The notes beneath the pieces were generated by a model. It was not told the DNA's origin. It saw only the letters and a list, made by a program, of their open reading frames with translations, and did not search any database. The translations under genes and the position numbers were made by a program. Below, in pieces: positions 29,904 to 42,254 of a stretch of 64,000 nt of DNA. Within the stretch, counting starts at the first letter, position 1, and the number at the start of each line of letters is the position of its first letter. This stretch comes from Deinococcus sp. YIM 77859 (GTDB lineage: Bacteria > Deinococcota > Deinococci > Deinococcales > Deinococcaceae), in contig NZ_JQNI01000004.1 of the NCBI RefSeq assembly GCF_000745175.1, positions 155,001 to 219,000 of the forward strand, given 5' to 3'.

Positions 29904-31460
29904 ATGCCGCAAGATCCCCGTTTTGCCGTCCTCGCTGCCGCCACTGCCCCGGAGCCCTGGGATGTTCTCGTGATCGGAGGCGGAGCGTCGGGGCTGGGAA
30001 CGGCGGTGGAGGCCGCGACCCGCGGGCACCGCACCCTGCTGCTCGAAGGGCACGACTATGCCAAGGGCACGAGCAGCCGCTCTACCAAACTCGTTCATGG
30101 GGGCGTACGTTACCTCGCGCAGGGCAACATTTCCCTGGTGCGTGAGGCGCTGCACGAACGCGGCCTGCTGCGGAAAAATGCTCCGCACCTCGTCCGTGAC
30201 CTGGGCTTTGTGGTACCCGCCTACGACTGGTGGGCCGGGCCCTTCTACGGGGTCGGCCTGAAGCTGTACGACATCCTGGCAGGAAAACTCAACCTGGGCA
30301 GCAGCAAGTACCTCGACAAGGAAGCGGCCCTGGCCCGTACGCCCACCCTGCGGGCGGAAGGGCTCAGGGGCGGCATTCTGTACTTCGACGGGCAGTTCGA
30401 CGACGCCCGGCTGGCGATCACGCTCCTGCGGACGCTGGAAGACCACGGCGGTGTAGCGCTGAACTACGCGCCCGTGGTGGGCCTGCTGCAGGAGGGCGGC
30501 AGGGTGGTCGGTGCGCGCTTCCGTGACCTGGAGACGGGACAGGAACACGCCGTCCGCGCCCGCGCCGTGGTGAATGCCACCGGCGTGTGGGTGGACGACA
30601 TCCGCCGCATGGAGCAGCCGAACGCGGAGCCCCTGCTCTCCCCGAGTCAGGGCGTGCACGTCGTGGTCGACAAGCGCTTTCTGCCGGGAGACAGCGCGAT
30701 CATGATTCCCCGCACGGACGACGGCCGAGTGATGTTTGCCGTGCCCTGGCATGACCGTGTGGTGATCGGCACGACCGACACACCCGTTCCCGAGGCCAGC
30801 TTCGAGCCGCGCGCCCTTGAAGAGGAGATCTCTTTCATCCTGAATACGGCCGGGCGCTACCTGAACCCTGCCCCCACCCGTGCCGACGTTCGGAGCGTGT
30901 ACGTTGGCCTGCGTCCCCTGGTCAGGGGCGAGAACACCGACGGCGCCGGCTCCACGGCGGCCCTCTCCCGCGATCACGTCATTCGCGTCTCAGCCGGTGG
31001 CCTGATCACCCTGACGGGGGGCAAGTGGACCACCTACCGCCGCATGGGTGAAGACACCATCAACCGCGCCGAACAGCTCGCGGGCCTGCCGCAGCGCCTC
31101 ACCGTCACCCCTGGCCTGCACCTGCACGGCTGGTCCGTAGAACCCCGCGAGGACCACTGGAAGGTCTACGGCAGCGACGCCGAGCGGGTTCAGGCCCTGC
31201 CGGGCGCGACCACCCGCCTGCACCCTGACCTGCCCTACAGCGAGGCGGAACTGCGCTGGGGGATTCGCCATGAGAGCGCCCGCACCGTCGAGGACCTGCT
31301 CGCCCGGCGAACCCGCGCCCTGCTCCTGAACGCCCGCGCGAGTCAAGAGGCCGCCCCCCGCGCCGCGGCCATCCTCGCCGAGGAACTCGGCCGGGACGCA
31401 GCATGGGCGCAGGCGCAAGCGCAGGCGTATCAGGAATTGGCGCGAGGGTATCAGCTCTGA
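29904..31460 (+). CDS. glpD: aerobic glycerol-3-phosphate dehydrogenase
   Basis: 518 residues of the FAD-dependent GlpD family. The dinucleotide motif is VLVIGGGASGLGTAVEAATRG and the family signature SSRSTKLVHGGVRYL. The C-terminal region contains the TGGKWTTYRRM segment and the alpha-helical DAO-C domain. It oxidises glycerol 3-phosphate to dihydroxyacetone phosphate and feeds electrons to quinone at the membrane. The ATG at 29904 follows GAAAGGACACGTC; the upstream frame overlaps the operators. Confidence 0.95.
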   Translation: MPQDPRFAVLAAATAPEPWDVLVIGGGASGLGTAVEAATRGHRTLLLEGHDYAKGTSSRSTKLVHGGVRYLAQGNISLVREALHERGLLRKNAPHLVRDLGFVVPAYDWWAGPFYGVGLKLYDILAGKLNLGSSKYLDKEAALARTPTLRAEGLRGGILYFDGQFDDARLAITLLRTLEDHGGVALNYAPVVGLLQEGGRVVGARFRDLETGQEHAVRARAVVNATGVWVDDIRRMEQPNAEPLLSPSQGVHVVVDKRFLPGDSAIMIPRTDDGRVMFAVPWHDRVVIGTTDTPVPEASFEPRALEEEISFILNTAGRYLNPAPTRADVRSVYVGLRPLVRGENTDGAGSTAALSRDHVIRVSAGGLITLTGGKWTTYRRMGEDTINRAEQLAGLPQRLTVTPGLHLHGWSVEPREDHWKVYGSDAERVQALPGATTRLHPDLPYSEAELRWGIRHESARTVEDLLARRTRALLLNARASQEAAPRAAAILAEELGRDAAWAQAQAQAYQELARGYQL

Positions 31461-31495
31461 GAGGGGGGCATCTGAGGGCAGCCTGCGGCGGCCAC

Positions 31496-31518
31496 CCCTC
31501 TCCTGCACGGGGAGAGGG
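31496..31518. terminator. stem-loop downstream of glpD
   Basis: An 8-bp CCCTCTCC/GGAGAGGG stem with a 7-base loop lies about 35 bases after the glpD stop and has no clear T-run. Similar CCCTCTCC stem-loops are common dispersed hairpins in high-GC genomes. The rest of 31461-31745 holds a second small CCCCC/GGGGG stem near 31675 and nothing else I can support. Confidence 0.4.
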
Positions 31519-31745
31519 AGTCGCCGCCTTCCTACACGCTCTCCCCTGCCCAGTCGCGTCCATTCCCATCTTTGAAAACCGGGTCAGTCGGCGACCAGGC
31601 AGGAACACGGGCGCGGCAGGCAAGCCTTCCAGCATCCGGGACGACTCTTGCCCAGCGCAGCGCCGCTCCTCCTGCCCCCTCTGGGGGTGGGGGCAAACCG
31701 AGCCGAGCCACCCAGCAGCGAACACGAGCCCAACCCCGGACCCCT

Positions 31746-32585
31746 TCAGCGGGGCGGCAGGAACTCGAAGACATGCCCCTCGGGGTCCCGCACGGCCAGC
31801 CGCCCCCCCTCCAGCACGTGGGGCAGCCCCTCGGTCCGCACCCTTGCCAGCACCTCTTCCACGTTCGCGTAGAACTGCACGAGCGCGTGATCTCCCCCGA
31901 ACATGTCCGCCAGGCCGACCTGCGGGTCCCAGGCGTACAGCCAGCGGCGGGGAGTGCCGTTCCCGTCCGGCTCGGGGTGTGGCCCCAGGGTAAACTGCGC
32001 GAAGTCGCGGTCCTCCTGTTCCTTGGCGTAGGCGAAGCCGTAGGCGCGGGGCAGCCGGGCTTTCATGGCGGCGTAGTCCCCAAAGGCGAGCGCCACCTCA
32101 CGCAGGCCCATCACGGGAAGGGCGTGGGGGGGACGCTCAACCAGAACAGGTGGGTAGGCGGGTTGCCGCGCGTCCTCCAGATCCACGCCGCGCAGCTCCA
32201 GACCGTGCCCGAAGGGGTCGAAGAAGTACACCGTGGGATCAGGCCGCTCGGGGGTTCCCAGGTCGATCTCGGTCCAGGAGAGGCCGTGCTCGTCGAGGAT
32301 GGCCTTGCTGCGTGCCAGGTCCTCGGGGCGAATCTGCCAGGCGTAGTGCAGGTGCGAGGCGCCGCGGGCACGCAAGGGCGCGAGGCGGGAATCATTGGCC
32401 TGCCGGGTCACAGGCTTCCAAAGGGTGAGGGTCTGCGCCCCGTTGATCCGAAAGCGGGCGGTCTGGCGAGCCTCGTCGTGGTCCAGCAGGTCCAGGCCCA
32501 GCACCTGTTCGTAAAAGCGGCGGGCCCGCGGCAGGTGGTTCACTTCGAGCGTGATCCCGGCGAGGTCAAGGATGGGAGAAGGCAT
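31746..32585 (-). CDS. VOC family protein, catechol 2,3-dioxygenase (CatE)-like
   Basis: 279 residues with two glyoxalase/extradiol-dioxygenase beta-alpha-beta-beta-beta modules, starting LDLAGITLEVNHLPRARRFYEQVLGL. Metal-ligand candidates are His in SHLHYAW and Glu in GLELRGV in the first half, and REVAL and VFEFLPPR in the second. Related CatE proteins open catechol rings; others are glyoxalases. It lies between glpD and tryptophan dioxygenase and is convergent with glpD. Confidence 0.8.
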   Translation of the reverse strand: MPSPILDLAGITLEVNHLPRARRFYEQVLGLDLLDHDEARQTARFRINGAQTLTLWKPVTRQANDSRLAPLRARGASHLHYAWQIRPEDLARSKAILDEHGLSWTEIDLGTPERPDPTVYFFDPFGHGLELRGVDLEDARQPAYPPVLVERPPHALPVMGLREVALAFGDYAAMKARLPRAYGFAYAKEQEDRDFAQFTLGPHPEPDGNGTPRRWLYAWDPQVGLADMFGGDHALVQFYANVEEVLARVRTEGLPHVLEGGRLAVRDPEGHVFEFLPPR

Positions 32586-32664
32586 AGGGTCAGGGTAACG
32601 GCCCCCTTCCCGGCTCCGCCTTGAGCCGGGGTAAAGCTGGCGGCGTTCCGCTACTCTGCCCGGT

Positions 32665-33510
32665 ATGACCGAACACCACGCTCCAGACCACGACGCCCCG
32701 GAGCGGGCACAGCTGGATTTTACGCGGCGGCTGAGTTACGGCGACTATCTGCAACTCGATACCCTGCTCAGCGCGCACCGGCCCATCACACCGGCCCATG
32801 ACGAACACCTCTTTCTGACGGTGCATCACGTGTCCGAGCTGTGGCTGGACCTGATCGTCCGGGAGCTGCGGGCGGCGATGAGGCTCCTCGCTGCAGGCGT
32901 GACGGACGCGCCCCTCAAGGGGCTGACGCGCGTGGTGCGCGCCCAAGAGCAGCTCACGGCGGCCTGGGCCGTCCTAAAGACGATGACGCCCGCCGATTAT
33001 CTGCAATTTCGGGGCGCCTTCGGGGAGGCGTCCGGCTTCCAATCCGCGAATTACCGCATGGTCGAGATCCTGCTGGGGAACCGCAATCCCACGCTGCTGC
33101 GCCCGCACGCGCACCGCCCGGACCTGCACGGTGCCCTCCAAGACGCGCTCCATGCCCCCAGCGTCTACGACCTCACGCTGCGACTTCTCGCGGCGCGGGG
33201 CCTCCCCATCCCGCCGGAGGTCCTGGAACGCGACTTCACCGAGCCGCCCGCCGAGAACCCCGCCGTCCTCGAAGCCTGGCTGACCGTCTACCGCGACACC
33301 GAACGCTACTGGGATCTCTATGAGCTCGCGGAAAAGCTGCTGGACGTGGAGGATAATTTCCGGGCCTGGCGTTTTCACCACCTCACCACGGTAGAACGCA
33401 CCATCGGCTTCAAGCCGGGAACCGGCGGCACCAGCGGCGCGGGGTACCTGCGCCGGGCGCTGAGCGTGGTGCTGTTTCCAGAACTCTGGCAGGTGCGAAC
33501 GTCACTCTGA
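32665..33510 (+). CDS. kynA: tryptophan 2,3-dioxygenase
   Basis: 281 residues with TDO signatures SYGDYLQLDTLL, DEHLFLTVHHVSELW and FQSANYRMVEILLGN. The heme-ligand His is in WRFHHLTTVERTIGFKPGTGGTSG near the C-terminus. It opens the indole ring of L-tryptophan to N-formylkynurenine. Length is normal. No kynureninase or formamidase lies beside it. Confidence 0.94.
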   Translation: MTEHHAPDHDAPERAQLDFTRRLSYGDYLQLDTLLSAHRPITPAHDEHLFLTVHHVSELWLDLIVRELRAAMRLLAAGVTDAPLKGLTRVVRAQEQLTAAWAVLKTMTPADYLQFRGAFGEASGFQSANYRMVEILLGNRNPTLLRPHAHRPDLHGALQDALHAPSVYDLTLRLLAARGLPIPPEVLERDFTEPPAENPAVLEAWLTVYRDTERYWDLYELAEKLLDVEDNFRAWRFHHLTTVERTIGFKPGTGGTSGAGYLRRALSVVLFPELWQVRTSL

Positions 33511-33553
33511 GGGGCCGCCGGGACGCTGAGCGTCTCCAGTCTTCACCAGCGCT

Positions 33554-34927
<1,374 letters not shown>

Positions 34928-34937
34928 GGTGGGAACC

Positions 34938-35558
34938 TCATGGAGCGAAGAACACCGTCTCGTCCTGGCCCTGCATTCGGAAGTCAAAGCGGTACACGGG
35001 GCCATCCGGCGTCTCCTCGCGCCGCGCGATCAAGGTATGGCGGCGCTCCGGTGGAACCAGGGCCAGCACGGGGTCTGCGCTGTTGTCCTCGTCACTGAAG
35101 TACACGGCGGTGATCAGGTGCGTGAGGAGCCCCCGCATCCCCAACCACACGTTCAGCCGGGGAGCCAACCCCGGACCGGCCGAACCGGGCTTGATGGTGC
35201 GGATGGTGTAGACATTGCCCTCGGTACGGGTGTGGGTCCGGCTGTACCCGTGAAAGGGGGCAGCGTCGTCGCTCGCGTAGCGTCCACTCGCATCTGCCTG
35301 CCACACCTCGATCAGGGCGTCCTCAACCGGCACACCGTCCCCGTCCAGCACCCGGCCCAGCAGGGTGATGCGCTCCCCAGGAACACTGCTGCCCGGTTGT
35401 ACGGCGACGTTCCCCACCGCGCTGCGGAGTCCCTGGAAATGATCTGCCAACCCCTGATGGAAGTACGGGCCAACGGTCTGGCTGGGTGAAGGACCAAACA
35501 GAGCCTTGGGGATATTCGAGCCAGCAGCGGTCAGGGGCGTGCGGTGTTCAGTGGTCAT
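34938..35558 (-). CDS. pcaG: protocatechuate 3,4-dioxygenase alpha subunit
   Basis: 206 residues, a subunit of the intradiol dioxygenase. It contains PSQTVGPYFHQGL, IEVWQADASGRY and IKPGSAGPG. The alpha subunit lacks the iron ligands, consistent with no HIHF motif here. The start overlaps the end of pcaH by 11 bases. With PcaH it opens the protocatechuate ring to 3-carboxy-cis,cis-muconate. Confidence 0.92.
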   Translation of the reverse strand: MTTEHRTPLTAAGSNIPKALFGPSPSQTVGPYFHQGLADHFQGLRSAVGNVAVQPGSSVPGERITLLGRVLDGDGVPVEDALIEVWQADASGRYASDDAAPFHGYSRTHTRTEGNVYTIRTIKPGSAGPGLAPRLNVWLGMRGLLTHLITAVYFSDEDNSADPVLALVPPERRHTLIARREETPDGPVYRFDFRMQGQDETVFFAP

Positions 35559-36276
35559 GGTCCGGCTCCTCAAAGGGCGTCTGCGCGTCGCCCCCCAACA
35601 CGATGTCGAAGCGGTACCCCAACGCCCACTGCGGTTGGGTGAGGTCCAGGTCAAAGCGGCTGACCAACCGCTGGCGTCCCTTCTCGTCGGGAATCGCCTG
35701 ATAGATCGGGTCGTAGGCCAGCAGCGGGTCACCCGGGAAGTACATCTGGCTCACCAACCGCTGGGTGAAGTTGGTTCCGAAGATGCTGAAGTGGATGTGG
35801 GCAGGGCGCCAGGCGTTGGGGTGGTTGCGCCAGGGGTACGCACCGGGCTTGATGGTCACCAGGGTGTACTCTCCATACTCATCCGTGAGCATTCGGGCCG
35901 TGCCAGTGAAGTTGGGGTCTAGCGGCGCGTCGTGCTGGTCGCGTTGATGAATGTACCGCCCAGCGGCGTTGGCCTGCCATGTCTCGATCAGCGCGCCGCG
36001 AACGGGCCGGCCACGGCTGTCTAGCACCCTTCCGCGCACGAGGATACGCTCGCCCAGGGGTTCACCGTTCACGCGTCCGTTTCGAGTGGTGTCGTTATCG
36101 TCAGGGCGGAGGCGGCCTTCCCCGAAGACGGGCCCTTGCAGGTCGCGCAGCGCGTCGGGTAGGGGAATCAAGAGTTCGTGCGGGGCGCGCCGCACGCTGC
36201 TGGTGTACGCCGGGAAGAGGTGGGGGGGGTGGACGCTGGGGGCGGCCGGGGACTGCTCTACTGGAGGCCGGGTCAT
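35548..36276 (-). CDS. pcaH: protocatechuate 3,4-dioxygenase beta subunit
   Basis: 242 residues holding the Fe(III) site of the enzyme. Candidate ligands are Tyr in AAGRYIHQRDQ and in KPGAYPWRNH, and the two His of RPAHIHFSIFG. IETWQANAAG is the family signature. Its start overlaps the stop of pcaDC by 4 bases. It acts in the cytoplasm with PcaG. Confidence 0.95.
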   Translation of the reverse strand: MTRPPVEQSPAAPSVHPPHLFPAYTSSVRRAPHELLIPLPDALRDLQGPVFGEGRLRPDDNDTTRNGRVNGEPLGERILVRGRVLDSRGRPVRGALIETWQANAAGRYIHQRDQHDAPLDPNFTGTARMLTDEYGEYTLVTIKPGAYPWRNHPNAWRPAHIHFSIFGTNFTQRLVSQMYFPGDPLLAYDPIYQAIPDEKGRQRLVSRFDLDLTQPQWALGYRFDIVLGGDAQTPFEEPDHDH

Positions 36277-37430
36277 GCATCGCTCCTTTCGACAAGAACC
36301 TGTTTGGCGATCTGGAAAGCGCGGTTGGCGACGGGAACACCCGCATAGACGGCGACGTGTAAAAACACCTCACGCAAGTCTTCTTCAGTCACGCCTGTGT
36401 TCAGGGTGGCCCGTAGATGCATGGCGAGTTCATGCTCACGGGACAGGGCCGTGAGAACGGCCAGGGTGAGCAGATGGCGGGTACGAAGGTCGAGATGCGG
36501 GCGGGACCAGGGGCCCCCCCAGGCGTATTCGGTGATAAAGGTCTGAAAGTCGCGGTCGAGATCCGTGGCGGCCCGTGTGGCCCTGTTCACATGCGCCTCC
36601 CCCAACACCCGGCGGCGCATAGCCAGGCCCCGCCTGTAGGGGTCTTCATCCGGTCGAGCCAGAAAGGCGCGAATATGGGCGGCCACCTCACCTGGCCGCT
36701 CCACCATCGGCAGGTGAGCGGCGCCCGGAATGACCTCAAAGCGGGCACCGAGCTGCTCCGCCAGGGCAGAGCAGGCGTCCGGTGGGGTGCTGACGTCATG
36801 CTCACCGCATAGAACCAGCGTGGGGAGCCGGAGGGCCTGAACCTGCCCCGTGAGGTCTGCGTCCCGCAGGGCAGCACAACTCCCGAGGTATCCGGCTTGG
36901 GGGCTGCGGGCGAGCAGGGTGGTGTACCCGTGCGCGGCGAGAGGCTGCTGGGTGAAGAAGGCAGGCGCGAACCACCGCTTGACCAGCGTTGGCGCCAAGG
37001 CAGCCAGGCTGCGCACCCGCACGCTGTGTATACGCTCCTGCCAACTGTCAGGGGTGCCGATGCGCGGCAGGGTATCGAGGAGCACCAGATGCGAGACTCG
37101 CTCTGGGAACGCGAGAGCGAATGCCTGCGCGATCAGCCCACCCAGAGAACAGCCCACCAGCGCGACCTGGGACAGGCTCAGGGCATCCAGCAGACCCTGA
37201 AGATCCGCCACGTGGTCTGCTAGGGCATATTCGCCCTCGGGCGCGTCTGACAAGCCCTGTCCACGCAGGTCGTACTGCACCGCACGGAAGAAGGGGACAA
37301 GTTCACAGGCGGCTTCATTCCAAACGCGTAGGTCGCTGCCGATAGGGTTCAAAAACACCAGTGCGGGCGCGGGTTCAGCACCGCGAAGTTGGGCGTGCAG
37401 CGTCAGGGAACCTGGGTTCAGAAACGTCAA
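36273..37430 (-). CDS. pcaDC: fused 3-oxoadipate enol-lactonase and 4-carboxymuconolactone decarboxylase
   Basis: A fusion of two pathway steps, also called PcaL elsewhere. The N-terminal about 255 residues are an alpha/beta hydrolase with Ser95 in VGCSLGGL, an Asp in CGEHDVSTP and His in GAAHLPMVERPGEV. The C-terminal about 125 residues are a CMD domain with HELAMHLRATLNTGVTEEDL and AVYAGVPVANRAF. A TTG at 37430 is the proposed start, with GGAAGGAG at good spacing. The in-frame extension upstream covers operators and is not expected to be coding. It is the first gene of the pca unit. Confidence 0.88.
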   Translation of the reverse strand: MTFLNPGSLTLHAQLRGAEPAPALVFLNPIGSDLRVWNEAACELVPFFRAVQYDLRGQGLSDAPEGEYALADHVADLQGLLDALSLSQVALVGCSLGGLIAQAFALAFPERVSHLVLLDTLPRIGTPDSWQERIHSVRVRSLAALAPTLVKRWFAPAFFTQQPLAAHGYTTLLARSPQAGYLGSCAALRDADLTGQVQALRLPTLVLCGEHDVSTPPDACSALAEQLGARFEVIPGAAHLPMVERPGEVAAHIRAFLARPDEDPYRRGLAMRRRVLGEAHVNRATRAATDLDRDFQTFITEYAWGGPWSRPHLDLRTRHLLTLAVLTALSREHELAMHLRATLNTGVTEEDLREVFLHVAVYAGVPVANRAFQIAKQVLVERSDA

Positions 37431-37520
37431 TGAAAGAGCTCCTTCCGGACGTGGAGGGCGGAAAGCAGGTGCAGGATTCCCCTGTAGCTTCGCGGGTGCG
37501 GGTGACCATGGCAAGCCAAA

Positions 37521-37538
37521 TGTTCCGGTATTCGGAAT
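37521..37538. promoter_or_regulatory. IclR-type operator for pcaDC unit
   Basis: TGTTCCGGTATTCGGAAT contains the inverted repeat TTCCG/CGGAA around a 5-base centre. Reading toward pcaDC on the minus strand, TTGCCA starts a few bases downstream and may be the -35. It is the same 17-base core as the site near pobA, inverted. Confidence 0.65.
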
Positions 37539-37540
37539 GA

Positions 37541-39786
<2,246 letters not shown>

Positions 39787-39837
39787 GGCGACCTTGTCAA
39801 CCGGCCCGCCCACACCGACGTTTCCCTTGGGCGAGCA

Positions 39838-41334
39838 TCAAACGCCCATCAACTCGTGCACGAGTGCGCGGTTCTCCGCGAGGTGCGCGGCGTCCCCCTC
39901 AAAGGCTACAGTACCGTGGTCGAGGACGTACACCCGGTCAGCCACCGCCAGCGCGAGGTCCAGGTTCTGTTCGGCCAGCAGGATGGTCTCACCGCTCTCC
40001 CGCAGGGTGAGCAGTACGTCGCGAACCACAGTCACCATCAGGGGGCTGAGGCCCTCCGTGGGTTCGTCAAGAAGCATGACGCTGGGGTTTTGCAGGAGGG
40101 CGCGGCCGATGGCAACCATCTGCTGCTCGCCACCAGAGAGGGTGGTGCTGAGACTGCTGCGGCGCTCCAGCAGGCGTGGAAATGTCTCGTACACCCTGGC
40201 CAGGGTCCACTTGCCGGGACGGACAGCAAGACGCAGCTCCTCGTCCACAGTGAGTTCCGCCAGCATGCGGCGTCCCTGGGGAACCAGGGCCAAACCCCGT
40301 GCCGACAGGCCGGAGGGCCGCAGGGCCGTCACGTCCTGGCCGTTCAGCGTGACCTTCCCGCCCGTGGGCCTGCGCCAGCCCATCAGGGTGGTCAGCAGGG
40401 TCGTCTTGCCCATGCCGTTGCGCCCCAGAACAGTGACCACCTCGCCGGGACGCACGACCAGCGAGACGTTCTCCAGGGCCGCGGCGCTGCCGTACCCCGC
40501 ACTGAGGCTTTGGGCCGTGAGGACAGGGGGCTGGGCCCAGGCCACCTCACTCCGCTCACGCCCTTGCCGCTTCAAGGCCGAGCCGACGTACACCGCCTGT
40601 ACAGCCTCGTTCGCGCGGATCGCATCGGGCGTACCGGTCGCGAGCCGTTCACCATTACTCAGCACTGTGATCCGGTCTGCAAAAGCCAGGCAGAAGGGCA
40701 GGTCGTGTTCGATCAGCACGGTGGTGAGCTCACGCGGCAACCCCTTGATGAGGTTCTGAACGTGCTCACGCTCGTGCGCGCTGAGGCCTGCCAGCGGTTC
40801 ATCCAGCAGCAACAACCGGGGTTCCTGCGCGAGGACCATCGCGAGTTCGAGTTGCCGCTGTTCCCCGTGCGAGAGCGCAGCGGCAGGTAGGTCGGCCTGC
40901 GCGAGCAGGTCCATCCGTTCCAACGCGGCATCGGCCCGCCGAACCGCCTCGCGGTGCGCGCGTAGGGGCCGCCACAGGTCTCGCCGTGCAGGCAGGTGAG
41001 CCATCACAGCCAGGATCACGTTCTCGCGCACGCTGTCTTGGGGAAAGAGGCTACTCGTCTGGAAGGAGCGTGCCACACCCAGTGCTGCCACGCGGTCGGG
41101 TGAGAGGCCATTCACACTGCGACCGTCCAGGCGAACCGTACCTGCGCTGGGCGGATACTCGCCGCTCACCACGCGGAAGAGGGTGCTCTTGCCCGCACCG
41201 TTGGGGCCTATCACGGCGTGGCGCTCGCTGGGCGCCACGTCCAGGCTGATATCCTTTAGGGCGGTCACGCCCCCAAAGCGCCGGGTCACGTTGTGGACCT
41301 GCAGGGCCATGCCCGTCCTGATCTGGGTGGTCAT
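39838..41334 (-). CDS. fused LivG-LivF ABC transporter ATPase
   Basis: 498 residues with two complete ATPase domains in one chain. Domain 1 (about 9-245) has Walker A GPNGAGKST at 43-51, signature ALSHGEQRQLELA and Walker B RLLLLDEPLAGL. Domain 2 (about 272-498) has GRNGMGKTTLL at about 304, signature LSGGEQQMVAIGRAL and VMLLDEPTEGLSP. LivG-like and LivF-like halves are joined by a roughly 30-residue linker (GSALKRQGRERSEV). In most Liv systems these are separate genes. The start overlaps the livM stop by 4 bases. Confidence 0.92.
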   Translation of the reverse strand: MTTQIRTGMALQVHNVTRRFGGVTALKDISLDVAPSERHAVIGPNGAGKSTLFRVVSGEYPPSAGTVRLDGRSVNGLSPDRVAALGVARSFQTSSLFPQDSVRENVILAVMAHLPARRDLWRPLRAHREAVRRADAALERMDLLAQADLPAAALSHGEQRQLELAMVLAQEPRLLLLDEPLAGLSAHEREHVQNLIKGLPRELTTVLIEHDLPFCLAFADRITVLSNGERLATGTPDAIRANEAVQAVYVGSALKRQGRERSEVAWAQPPVLTAQSLSAGYGSAAALENVSLVVRPGEVVTVLGRNGMGKTTLLTTLMGWRRPTGGKVTLNGQDVTALRPSGLSARGLALVPQGRRMLAELTVDEELRLAVRPGKWTLARVYETFPRLLERRSSLSTTLSGGEQQMVAIGRALLQNPSVMLLDEPTEGLSPLMVTVVRDVLLTLRESGETILLAEQNLDLALAVADRVYVLDHGTVAFEGDAAHLAENRALVHELMGV

Positions 41335-42254
41335 GCCTTCCTCCGGTGTAGGATCGCCCACAAGCCGCCGCGGCCCGTCAGCACGAGCAGGATCAGCAGG
41401 ACGCCGACCAGCCCTGCCCACAGATTGGTCTGTGAGCTGACCACCGCCTGCAACACGGTGTACAGCACAGCTCCGATCACGGGGCCCCACAGCGATCGGG
41501 CTCCGCCCAGCAGCACCATGATCAGCAGGATGGCACTCTGGAGCCAGAACAGGTCACCCGGCGTGACAATCCCGCGGTGATACGCCCCGAGAGCCCCGGC
41601 CAACCCGATCAAGGCCGACGCGATGAGCACCGCGCCGTACTTGTAGAGGAACACTGGATAGCCCAGCGCGCGAGCACGGTTCTCGTTCTGGCGGATTGCC
41701 TCCAGCACCCGCCCAAAGGGCGAGCGGGTCAGGCGGGTGAGCAACAACAGCGTGAGGGCCAGCACACCGAGCGTGAGCAGGTACAGCGTGGTATTGTCCA
41801 AGCCCGGCTCGAAGGTGAGGCCATCCGTGCCGCCTGTCAAGGCACTCCACTTGTCCACCAGGGACTGGAGCATCTGTGCAAAGGCCAAGGTGACCATCAG
41901 GAAGAAGATGCCCCCCGCGCGCAGGGCCAGCGGCGCGGTCAGGGCCGAGTAGAGCGTGGCGAGCAGCGCGGCGGCGCCCAGCACCAGTGGCAGCGGCACC
42001 CCTGCGCGGGTAAGGAGCGCCGCCGTGTACCCACCCAGCCCCCACATGGCGATGTGCCCGAGCGGCGTGAGGCCCAGGTAGCCCACCAGCAGGTCCAGCG
42101 CGGCCGCGGCCATCGCCCAGCACAGCGCCTCGGTAGCGAGGTAGAGGGGATAGCCGCCCACCAGGAGTGGCACGGCCAGGAGAACCGCCAGCCCCACAAG
42201 CAGCGCGGCCCAGGTGAGGCCGGGGCGTGCGGCAGAAACAGCTTGCATGGTCAT
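41331..42254 (-). CDS. livM: Liv-type ABC transporter permease, LivM-like
   Basis: 307 residues with about 9-10 membrane helices and the LivM EAA-like cytoplasmic loop (RSPFGRVLEAIRQNENRARALGY). It pairs with the LivH-like permease. Its start overlaps the livH stop. Substrate specificity comes from the binding protein of this operon. Confidence 0.9.
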   Translation of the reverse strand: MTMQAVSAARPGLTWAALLVGLAVLLAVPLLVGGYPLYLATEALCWAMAAAALDLLVGYLGLTPLGHIAMWGLGGYTAALLTRAGVPLPLVLGAAALLATLYSALTAPLALRAGGIFFLMVTLAFAQMLQSLVDKWSALTGGTDGLTFEPGLDNTTLYLLTLGVLALTLLLLTRLTRSPFGRVLEAIRQNENRARALGYPVFLYKYGAVLIASALIGLAGALGAYHRGIVTPGDLFWLQSAILLIMVLLGGARSLWGPVIGAVLYTVLQAVVSSQTNLWAGLVGVLLILLVLTGRGGLWAILHRRKA

